Assembly: GCF_000002235.5 (NCBI RefSeq)
Contig: NW_022145596.1
Coordinates: 31,222,140 to 31,286,139 of the forward strand
Source of the DNA: Strongylocentrotus purpuratus
Taxonomy: Eukaryota > Echinodermata > Echinoidea > Camarodonta > Strongylocentrotidae
Direction of reading: 5' to 3'
Length of the DNA stretch: 64,000 bases
Under the pieces are notes generated by a model. It was given only the letters and a program-made list of their open reading frames with translations. It did no database searches and was not told the origin of the DNA. The translations under genes and the position numbers were made by a program. Shown here one piece after another: positions 39,701 to 49,000 of the stretch. The first letter of the stretch is position 1. Each line of letters starts with the position of its first letter.

Positions 39701-42700
39701 CACATGTGTGTGAAATGGATTTGGAACATCTCTTGGTCACTTTTTCACACAAAATTGCAGTTTTTATTAAGCAGCTATTTTAGTGTCACCTTTTAGTGAT
39801 CCCTTAGTTTTATATTTTGATCTAGAATTACAAATTGTACATATGTCAAGAGCAGAAGTGCAAAAATCACTGGAAAATACGAGTCCATTTCAGTTGCATT
39901 ATCTTAAGTTCTAATATGCTATCTTTATCACTAATGCCCAAATTTAACTTCAATTCCAACTGTTCGATCTTATCCTCTAATTGTTTTTCTATTTTATCAA
40001 TTTCTTTTTTCTTATTTACTCCATATATAATAGTACATGCTCTCAATTCCATCAAAAGAATTTCAAAAAAAAATTGTTCATTGAGAATAAATTTACAACT
40101 GTTTTTGTCAATATCCTCAAACCTTGTATCATCTTGATCATTTTTTTCAATATAATCTAAAGTGATTTCTTTTATTTTATCCTTTACAGTTTGTACATAT
40201 TGCTCTTCCTTTAAGAGAGAATTGTCAAACTTCCAATATTTGTGTCTCTTTAGACCAGTACCGAACATAAGATCCAAACTAATCCCTGCATGATCAGATC
40301 TATAGCTATTATTTTACAATCTGATACTAACGAAAATAGCTGGTTTGATATCAAAAAGAAATCTAGTCGCCCTTGTTTTAAAGGACTAGGTTGTCTCCAG
40401 GTAAACTGTTTTATGTCTGGATGGGTACAGCGCCATGGATCAATTAAATGAAAACTGATCTTCATTTCCAAAACTTTGCGCTGAGCATTTTTATTATTTA
40501 ATCTAACGTAATTACAAGAGTCCGAATCAAAATCTTGAAGTAGGTTCCAATCCCCACACATAATTACAAGAGGATCATTAAGATCTAATATAATATTCTC
40601 CAATTCTTGGAAAAAGATGGGACAGTCATCATTTGGGGCATAAAGTGCAATTAAAGAAAACTCCAACTGTCCCATACAAATGCTTAAAGCAATGAAATTA
40701 CCATTTTTGTCACATATTTGTTTTTTAACTTCGCATTGAATATTTACGTCAAAGAGTATCGCCACCCCCCGAGCGTTTGAGCATTTGTTTGCAAAAAAAC
40801 AAGTTCCATCCCATTCTTGCTTAACAACAGATTCTATCTCAGGCACAAAGTGGGTATCTTGCAAACAACAAATGCTAGCATGTTTTGCATTTAAATAGTT
40901 TAGTACATCTTTTCTTTTCTGAGAGTTTCCCAGACCTCTACAGTTCATAGAAATAATCTTCAACTTATTATACATCATGATAACCAATAACTACTTTATA
41001 CATATAAGGCCATTGGAGGAATTTTTTAACATTTACAGTGTACGAGTAACAGTAAACGACAACGAGCAACACAGACAAACAAAAAAGCAAGACAGAGAAA
41101 CAGACAAACATGCAGAGAGAGCAACAACGCCTCTCACTAAGGACCACACCCAGGTCCCAAACACTTAACATATGATAGCTTGAGGCAAACATGCAGCATT
41201 ATCTTAAGTTGTTCGTGAATGACAGCAATTTAATTAAAAATAATAATTAAAGCCTCTAAATTGGCAATGCACAGTGAAATTTATAATTATTCTTTTCATG
41301 TACATATATATTGACAATTATTACATTTTTGTAATTTTCATTCATACTGCTTTCATTAATTACACATTTTAATAAATTTAAACTTATTAAAGAGTGGAAA
41401 ATACAAATAATAGTAGCCAAGATGAGCAGTTGATATATATTTTAGAGGCTTCATTCTCATATCACCTAGATCTCTCTCTCATTTACTTGCAAATGATTTC
41501 AAACTGTGTTGCTTGATCATGCCAATATTTTTTCAAACATTGAATTGAATCTGAGGAATAGAATCCTGAGGTTTATAAGAAATCCATGCAACCATTATAA
41601 AAGCTCTTTATATGTATCTACTTTATGATCTCACTAAAGTAGTTCAATAACTAATGTATAATGTTGTAAAAGTATACTCACCGTCCTTGTGTCCCAGAAG
41701 TAGCTAGCATCAAAAGCAAAAACAGCTTCCTACATTGTGATTAAACACAAATGTGATCATATACTAGTTAGTAAATTAGTTCTATCTCAGTGTTTCCTGT
41801 ATTCAAGACAAAATTCAATGATGCAATAAAGTCTACAAGGACTAGAGGATACAGACATGTATACAACAAACTATAACAATTCTAATTTTTCAAACAGAGA
41901 AATTTCTCTAGGTGAGAGATAAATGTATCCCTCGGAACTTATGTTACAATGAATTTGAAAATGCTCATGCTCAACAAAATACATCCAAATTACATATATT
42001 CCACTGAGATAGCATAACGAAATATTGCCAAATTAGGGGTGAAGTCATTTAATATTGCATTGCTGATAAATATCATGGTATTTCAAATTGTATACCGATA
42101 AAATGTTCAAAAAGTTTGATAGAAAAAGATTGCTGTTTTCTTTGGTAAATGAGTCTAATATAGGCAACTTATGTCTGGTCATGAAGGAGAGGCAGCAGTA
42201 TCATGAGACTTGGAAACTTTTTGAAATCATAAAAATAAAGCGCTGAAATCTGACTAAAATTTACAAACCTTTCCAGTACCCCCCTGTTGTGGATTCTGCA
42301 ATGTAGTCTTGTCTCCAGACATCTTGACTATTCTTGACGCACCCTTCTCTTTCTCTGTATCTGTGAAAGGTCGACATCTTGCTACCACCTTCACTGCTAC
42401 CTTCTCTGCAGACTTGGAGTCAGGCTAAAATGAAGGCATTACAAATTATTTAAATGGTGACTTCATGGACATTTCTAAACCAATAGACAAAACTGGATGC
42501 ATGGAAAAGCATCCAGTGACGTAAATATGATCTTTCAACATCTACTCAGGTGGCAACTGCTCAATGGTCCATTTGCAGCATTATTTCAATTGCTAACTTT
42601 AAACTTAATCCCAAAACCAGACTAACCTGGCCCTAAATAAACTTTACATAAAAGTATCATTTACAACAGTCATTACATCCCTACACATTTAACCTAATCC

Positions 42701-45552
42701 AAAAGGCTAATACATATCAAACAAATATAATTCACTAGAGTAGTGGCTCCGGTCTGCGGCCGATCGGCGGGAACTGCCGATTCTATTTTTATTGGAATAC
42801 TCACAGAATTCATCAATACCCTCAATAAAGAGTCCATATACTTACTTATTAAATAGAAGTCACAAATAACCTAACTGACCCACAGCGTGGTCAGCATTGA
42901 CCACGTTTCGAAATGCTTCGAGTTCCCCGGTTTGCGGGCACGCATTACCGGTTTGCGGCACGCGTACGTCACAAAGCTTTATGCGCTACGTCACGATGAA
43001 AGCATGTACCAAATTACTGCGGGTAACCCAAATTCTCATGTTTATCTGTTGCTACGGTAAATTTGTCAAGTTTTAATCAATTCAGGGTTGTTGATTTTTT
43101 TTATTTAAATCGGATTTTTATGATTTAAATCAGATTTTTTTAAAAATTTTCCAACGAAAAATAATGGTCACACTTAACAAGTTTTAGACTATATTTAAAC
43201 TGTTTTACACCAATAATAGTGGTCAAGTAGTCTTTTGAACATTGTGTATTGTACTATTTGACACAATAATCCACTTATATACAGGTAATTTTTTTTTTTT
43301 ATTTTTTTTTTATTTATTTGCATTATAGAGAGGAACATTTTATGGAAGCCCAAGTAATGTTATGTATTATGTATACATTTAAACTCTTGAAATTTTTATA
43401 TCAGTCTGTACGTTAACATCTAATTTGAATGTAATATTTAACCAGATTTGCAATAGGGACTTCCTGATATGCTTGTAACAAAATACACATTTTATGTTTT
43501 CATTACAGTGTAACCTCAGTTCCAAATAAAACTTCAATAAATTTCGTTGCAAGATGCAGGATAAGCACCACTGTCCACCACATCATTGATGTGCTGTTTT
43601 TTCAAACTATTACATGAACAAGCAAGCACAGCAGTTGTATTGCTGCATACAGTAACACTTGCCCAGCAACTTTCCCATTTTTAAATTCTTACTTATTAAG
43701 TATACATGTGTACTTTGAAATTGTGTAATTGAATGTATGGGTATTGATAAGAAAATACACAAGCATGCAAATATACATGTAATTCTTATCAAATGTACAC
43801 ATATGCCTTCAACTTAAGTAATTGAAAGAATGGGTATTAATAGTAACAAGAAGGAGGTACATACAAGTAGTTCAGCTGTTTTGTAAAAGTATCCAAGTTG
43901 TGGACTTTGAGCACCTTTGTAGATTTTATATATTATTTTATTGAAGATTTAACAGTTTGGTGTACATACAGAGAGTTATTTATCATTACTTCGTTAGAAA
44001 CTTGTTGTTTTCATCAGTTTTGCTTGTTTTACAATTTGAAAATAAAACAGTGGTGTTAAATCAGACTCCATGAGGGTGTATCATTCTTTTAAAGTATCTC
44101 TAAAGCATGTGGAACAGAAATGAAAATGATTACATTGAAAGCATCTGTTAAGAAGAAGAGAAAATAGAGAAAACTAATTTTTTTCATAAAAGTTGATTTA
44201 AATCAGTGATTTTTTTGAAAAAAATCAAGTGATTTAAATCACGATTTAAATCATGATTTAAATCGACATGATTTAAATCAAACAACCCTGAATCAATTTC
44301 ACCTTTTCCTCGAATGGATCATCCCATACGGGGGTACGTACTACTAGAAACTATCGGGTCATAGCGGGTACACACATCAGCACACATACCATCATACACG
44401 ATCCCGCATGTTATGTGTGTATTAACACCCCCCGCCGCAAACCAGAAAAACACGTAATTACGTGCCGGTTTGCGGCCACCCCATGCAACTGGCCATGTGG
44501 TGGCACAATCAAAATATCTGCGATAGGAGACAGACCACAGCCATCATACTTCCACAAAAACATCAAATTTCACCTCCAATCGGACAAATATCGGACAAAT
44601 AGAGCTACAATATTGATCTAGTCATGCCTCGATCTCTTAACTTAAAAGTTAGCACCTGCTGGAATTTTCATCGGCGACTGGTGCCGTAGATTTCCGACAT
44701 CGCTGACGGATACTCCGTACCGACAGGAGCACCTGCTACGGACGTTTTCGGCAAAGCAGAACTTACCGTGGAGTCCACGGTAGGTTTCAATGATTATTAT
44801 CGAGTCATATTCATTTTGTTTTTAAAACAAATACCCCTGGCCGCAAGCCGGGCGATGCCGCAAACCGGAGACTCTACTCTAGTGTCTTTTAAATGGTTTA
44901 GACAATCTGTCATCACATACAGAAGACGAAGAAGAAGAAGACGAAGACGAGAAGAAAAATAAAACGAAGGAGAAGGAGCAGGAGGAAAAGAAGAAGGATA
45001 AGAATATGACAAAGGAGAAAAAAAGAGACGACTTCAGGAGAAGAATTAGACGAAGAAGAAGACAAGTAAGACAAAGAAGAAAACAACGACAAAGAAGAAG
45101 TCTTGGCTTAATCCTAACTCACATTCATCATATTAAGTTTCACAAAATAATTTGTTTGCAATTGCATGCACCTGCAAACTGGTAATGGAGGGAGGGGGTG
45201 ATGAAGGCTAGCTAGCTCCACAGCCCACAGCCCACGACATGGCCCACGTCTGCCCTTAAGTTTGTACTCATCATCATGATCATACATCATTTAATACTGG
45301 CACGTACATTGTAGAAAGTGTACAAACTACCGTACCTTAGGGCACCGCAGCCGCGGCGCGGTGCACTAGTCTAGTGCCACTATAAAGGCTAAGCTACTTT
45401 AAGAAGTTACCGTTTCGTTATGATTACGGAATACGGATGATGAAAAACGTTTACAAAACTAGCAAATATCGGCATCAATGCTTTCCAAATCTACACATTC
45501 ATTAATTCATTAACATGTACAAATTCAAAAACACAAGTAATATACGAACCAT
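27695..45552 (-). CDS. Kinesin-like motor protein with divergent nucleotide-binding motifs (20 exons)
   Basis: Exons: 45552-45550 (putative, ATG only), 42424-42269, 41729-41682, 39652-39506, 38856-38785, 37750-37671, 36892-36773, 35853-35762, 35278-35248, 34866-34767, 34011-33874, 33609-33493, 32983-32879, 32447-32355, 32071-31975, 31713-31571, 30775-30614, 29632-29423, 28656-28506, 27777-27695. Phases join cleanly to 715 residues. Motor: [15 protein letters not shown]-loop [13 protein letters not shown], switch II region VLADLAGSES, and [20 protein letters not shown]. The rest is coiled coil ([30 protein letters not shown]) ending [12 protein letters not shown]. Switch I (usually NxxSSRSH) reads [14 protein letters not shown], and the stretch between switch II and LGALGDVI is about a dozen residues shorter than usual. 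It may be a slow or inactive motor. I could not assign the subfamily; the neck weakly resembles kinesin-3, but no FHA domain is seen. Confidence 0.88.
28370..28470 (-). repeat. SINE 3' fragment
   Basis: The minus strand reads GTGCGCTATACAAGTAGCC followed by an ATTATTATTATT tail, a typical 3' end of invertebrate tRNA-derived SINEs. The tRNA-like head is missing. Confidence 0.5.
28672..28918 (-). mobile_element. tRNA-derived SINE, family A copy 1
   Basis: The minus strand starts TGGTGGCTCAGTGGTTAGAG (box A) and continues GTGGGTTCGAACCC (box B), then an unrelated body and an ATTATTATTAT tail. It is nearly identical to 47300-47544. It lies in a kinesin intron, in the gene's sense. The tRNA-like head is a pol III promoter, not a functional tRNA. 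Confidence 0.85.
29692..29889. mobile_element. Tc1/mariner-type MITE, copy 1
   Basis: Ends TACAGTCAAACCTG and CAGGTTTGACTGTA, with TA at each border as the expected target duplication. The inside holds GTAGACAGGTGGTCTTTG repeats. It has no ORF. A close relative lies at 52708-52885. Confidence 0.8.
30130..30395 (-). mobile_element. SINE-like repeat, family B copy 1
   Basis: Shares GTCTTGTATAGCACTCATGT and CACCTGGGTAAAGTGTGGCA with 36955-37025, which carries the same body. The head is degraded. Confidence 0.55.
34488..34552 (-). pseudogene. Partial duplicate of kinesin exon 10
   Basis: A 65-base copy of the 3' part of exon 34866-34767, including the donor, separated from it by a GA microsatellite. 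It would encode [22 protein letters not shown]. Compared with the original, codon changes are one conservative K to R and synonymous changes at Gly, Glu and Arg codons. It lacks the original acceptor; TCGTAG/GAAAGG could serve as one, and would keep the reading frame from the preceding exon (phase 2). It is either a dead copy or a mutually exclusive alternative exon. Confidence 0.7.
34577..34731. repeat. GA microsatellite
   Basis: About 155 bases of GA dinucleotides with occasional GGGA interruptions, within a kinesin intron between the exon and its partial duplicate. Confidence 0.97.
36597..36760. repeat. GA-rich microsatellite
   Basis: Imperfect GAGA/GAAAGA tract in a kinesin intron, ending about 12 bases from the donor of exon 36892-36773. 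Confidence 0.9.
36943..37115 (-). mobile_element. tRNA-derived SINE, family B copy 2
   Basis: The minus strand starts AGAGGTATTGTGGTCCAGTG (box A-like), later GGTACGGGTTGAAATAC (box B-like), and ends with a TTATTGTTATTATTATG tail. Body shared with 30130-30395. Confidence 0.7.
37212..37560 (+). mobile_element. tRNA-derived SINE, family C
   Basis: The plus strand has GTGAGCGGTAACACTTG (box A-like) and TTGTGGGTTCAATCCC (box B), then a long body ending GTGCTATATAAACCCAGACT and a TTATAATAATTATT tail. It lies in a kinesin intron, antisense to the gene. Confidence 0.75.
38322..38405. repeat. GATGAGGGATGGAT minisatellite
   Basis: About five direct copies of a roughly 16-base unit, GATGAGGGATGGATGAT, in a kinesin intron. 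A single related unit occurs near 37890. Confidence 0.9.
39911..41195 (-). mobile_element. LINE insertion (endonuclease part only) with 15-bp target duplication
   Basis: Flanked by GCATTATCTTAAGTT at 39896-39910 and 41196-41210. The minus strand holds the start of a LINE ORF2 with an APE-type endonuclease, then linker sequence, but no reverse transcriptase and no poly(A) tail at its 3' edge. It inserted into a kinesin intron in the sense orientation. Confidence 0.85.
40250..40987 (-). pseudogene. LINE APE-type endonuclease, frameshifted
   Basis: Starts near [15 protein letters not shown] and has the motifs [25 protein letters not shown] and [10 protein letters not shown], typical of the N-terminal endonuclease of L1/Tx1-like ORF2 proteins, which nicks target DNA. 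The frame breaks near 40305: the SDHAG motif (usually SDHxxI) is in a neighbouring frame that continues as the 39867-40277 ORF with coiled linker sequence ([20 protein letters not shown]). The RT region is missing, so the copy is dead. Confidence 0.85.
42733..44884. mobile_element. CACTA-like non-autonomous transposon
   Basis: Starts CACTAGAGTAG and ends CTACTCTAGTG, continuing inward as imperfect inverted repeats (GGCTCCGGTCTGCGGC against GCCGCAAACCGGAGAC). Subterminal CGGTTTGCGGC motifs recur at both ends, a CACTA habit. No transposase ORF. A hAT-like element is nested inside. It lies in kinesin intron 1. A target duplication is not clear. Confidence 0.75.
43083..44290. mobile_element. hAT-type non-autonomous element nested in the CACTA element
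   Basis: Ends CAGGGTTGTTGATTT and TTGATTTAAATC... inverted (right end ACAACCCTG), with perfect 8-bp duplication AATCAATT (43075-43082, 44291-44298). Subterminal GATTTAAATC palindromes repeat at both ends. It is 1208 bp and has no long ORF. Confidence 0.85.
44925..45095. repeat. Purine-rich GAA/GAC tract
   Basis: Imperfect AGAAGACGAAGA-type tract of about 170 bases on the plus strand, in kinesin intron 1 next to the CACTA element's right end. Confidence 0.8.
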
Positions 45553-46060
45553 GATGCTTGATAGTAAGAATTCGCTGAAAATATAATCGTCCTTTTCCCG
45601 GATCCTCGAGAAAACTGTTGACCGAAACCAGGCAACTATGACGTCAACGGTAAACCATACACGATCTTGGATCAATCAGGTGACCATAAAAGCAAGTGAC
45701 CTTTTCCAAGTCTTTAAGGAGGTATTATTGAATACTATCATGATATATTTTATTACTGTTATCTTAAATTCTTGCAAAACACTTCATTAAGCAATTTAAT
45801 TATATAAAAATGTACAGTAAATGATTTGATCTTGGTTTATTTTCATTAAATTTTTTAAATAATTTAATCAATAATGGTTAATCCTTGTAGAAGAGCTATG
45901 TATTGAATATTGCGCGCGCCTGGATTGTTTTGGTCTAGCTCCACACATGTAAAGTGAATGTTGAAGTTGTTCAGATCATAATCCAAGGACAATTGTGTTG
46001 AACACTCGCGCTAATAATTACAAAGATTAGTCTAGCCTAGACTTTATTAAAGTGATTGAC
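45553..46060. promoter_or_regulatory. Divergent promoter region of the kinesin gene and HPF1
   Basis: About 508 bp separate the two start codons, which point away from each other. There is no transposon or ORF in the interval. A shared bidirectional promoter is inferred from spacing only; I saw no clear TATA box. Confidence 0.45.
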
Positions 46061-49000
46061 ATGGCAGAGAACCTTAACTGTCAATATGGAGCGAAATGTT
46101 ACCGAAAGAGTGAGGAGCATCTCAAGAAATTCAAACATCCAGCAAGGAGAACAAACGAGGACTCGGCCTCGGAGGAGGATGAATCGGTAATACTAATAGT
46201 ATACAAATAATGAATGGTTATGAGTTCAATAGTGCGAATATTTTCATGAGTTGAAAGATTAACATTCTATTCAACGAGGCGTCAGCCGAGTTGAATAGAA
46301 TCAACGTTAATCTTTCAACGAATGAAAATATTCGCACCATTGAATGAATGAAAAACATTCATTATTTGTTTTATACAACATCGAAGAAGATCTAATAGAA
46401 CGTTATCAACAAATTATGCTTTACTCCTTATATCAAAGATAAATTAAAGTTGGAGTCAAGCCTTCTCGATTACATTCAGATTGCCTGCGCGTCAGATACA
46501 CGCAGGGATACGCGCGCGCACGGCTGAGAGGAACGCAGGCTGCATATAACCAAAATTGCACGGCGCATATAACCAAAAATGCACGACCGTGCAATATAAC
46601 ATCTATTGAATATCATGTGACCAACAATCCTCCAATCAAATGACAAGGATCCACGTAGGTGTTGTATAAACCTAACTAATCAGAAAGAATGTTGATAATC
46701 ATAATGATGTTGAGTGAGCTGAGATGTGTTTAATAATTGATTAATGTAGTTTGTCGCAAATGCGCCCTGATGGTATATTGTACAATAGTCAATACTACAA
46801 ACAATGTTCAATTCAGGATGAGTTTCAAATAGACTCGACTCTAGACTATTTGCATATTCTTATTGCCTTATATTAGGCTACTTGAATAATGAAATTTTAT
46901 GAAAATAGGCACAATGTCACAAGAGTCATGACACATGTGTTAATAAAAGTATTCTGGATTATAACATTTTACAATGGGATAATAAATAGGCTTATTTGTT
47001 GCCATTATTGTCATAATATTACTTGAGCTTTCAAGCCAGCTCGCCATGCAGGAAGTAGAAATAGTCTAGTACAATGTCATGTGAACCCTAATCAGTAATA
47101 TATTTCTCTGTTTTAAATTATTCTTTTAAAATGTCACAGGATTTGACAAGTCAACCATCAAAACGTCAAAAACTGTCTGAAGATCAAGAAGCGGATTGTG
47201 AAGAGCAGAATCAGCTCCCTAGCAGAACTGAAGAGCTTGAAGAAGAGGAGTTGGAGGAAACTTGTCCAATTGAAAATGAAGGTATAGCTAGGGTCTAGAT
47301 AATAATAATAATAATAATAATGTTTTATTTACCCAGGGTAGCCACTTCAGTTATATAACTGCTCTTCCAGCGGGCCCTGCATAACATAATATGTTATTAC
47401 TGCCCTTCTCCAATCTAATATGCTGAGCGCCTAGCTAGAAGGCAGAAGGTCCCATTGTTATAAGTCTTTGGTATGACTCGGCCGGGGTTCGAACCCACGA
47501 CCTCCCGTTCATGAGGCGGGCGCTCTAACGACTGAGCCACCATTTGAAATGAATTAGATGAGTTCTTATTGTTTCTGTTGGAGGAGTGATTTATCAGTGT
47601 GAAGGGTAAATTTGAAATGAATTAGATTTAGTTTGTGGGATCATAGAGAAGAGTTTGTATGGGAATCAGCCAAATAGTTGTATTTGAATTAAGTATGCAT
47701 AAGTGTTGTTGTGTTTTTTTTTTTTTTTAATGTTCAAACAAGTTGTTGCAACCATTCAATCAAGCATTTGGATGCACACAATTAGTCTTAACTTTCAAAT
47801 CTTAGTACGACTATTCTTTCCATATTTACTATTCTAGATGCTGATGAGAACCCTGGTACTCCTCCAAACATAGACATCCAAGAAGAGTTGAGGTTAAAGT
47901 TCAAAGTTGAGATGCCACAAGATTTCTTTGATTTCTGGGATTACTGTAAGAGCATCAATCCAGCCAAGCCTTCAGGTGATTATACAATCTCTCTTTTACA
48001 CCTTTGTAGATGAAAAGGGATTTTATTTATACCTTTCAGTGGAGAAGTAGTTAAGTGAGAGTTAAGCTACAGTCCCATATACGTCCCGGACCGTCCCGGA
48101 CCATCCCGGACCCCATCCGGGGTGATCCGGGATTCGGTCCGTGTTGACACCGTGTTGGCACCGGGGTGGTCCTGGATGGTCCTGGATGGTCCTGGGCGGT
48201 CCGGGAGTCGACCCCGGATGTTTTTGACGGTCAAAAACTGCCGGGGTGGTCCGGGACGGTCCGGGACAACAGTTTGATCCGGGGTGATCCGTGTAGCCAC
48301 CGTGCTGGGTCCGGGGTCATCCGTAGTGGCGCCGGGGCGGTCCGTGTTGATCCGTGGCAGTCCGGGAGTGAGTTATTGACCGCCCAGGACCATCCAGGAC
48401 CATCCAGGACCACCCCGGTGCCAACACGGTGTCAACACGGACCGAATCCCGGATCACCCCGGATGGAGTCCGGGATGGTCCGGGACGGTCCGGGACGTAT
48501 ATGGGACTGTAGCTTAAAAGCATCACACTTTTTTGAACAAAACATCCCGGACCATCCCGGATCACCCCAGACCATGGTCCGGGATGGTCCGGAGTGGTCC
48601 GTGCTCGTCCGTGCTGGTCCGGCTTTATATGGGACTGGGGCTTAAGATTACATAAAGGCATTGATGGAAACTATTCAACCCTGTCTGTAGCGTTTAATTT
48701 TGGGTGTTTCTTGTTTTGTTTTAATGTTGTTAATCACTTCTAAAGTTGCTCATTTGGAATTTATTAACATTTGATTATGAAGAGACATATAGATCAATAT
48801 TCGCCTGGACCAGTTACAATTTTCCTTTTCACCTTGCCCATCATAATCTTTGTACTTTTCTTAAATTTCCATTTGTAAAAGAAATTAAGATTTAAGAGGT
48901 TTTTGCCTTTACATGGTTCATGCTCTTGCTCATGTTTTTGAGTCATTCTTCAAATGACACTCCCTTCTTTTTAATTCTTAAAAATGACAGTTGTTGGACG

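Noticed and set aside
44925..45095. CRISPR-like or coding Lys/Glu-rich tract
   Set aside because: Imperfect trinucleotide purine tract in a eukaryotic intron; no spacers and no gene.
48166..48645. ORFs of 114-159 residues on both strands rich in DGPG
   Set aside because: They lie wholly within the GC-rich TTAA element and follow from its short repeats.
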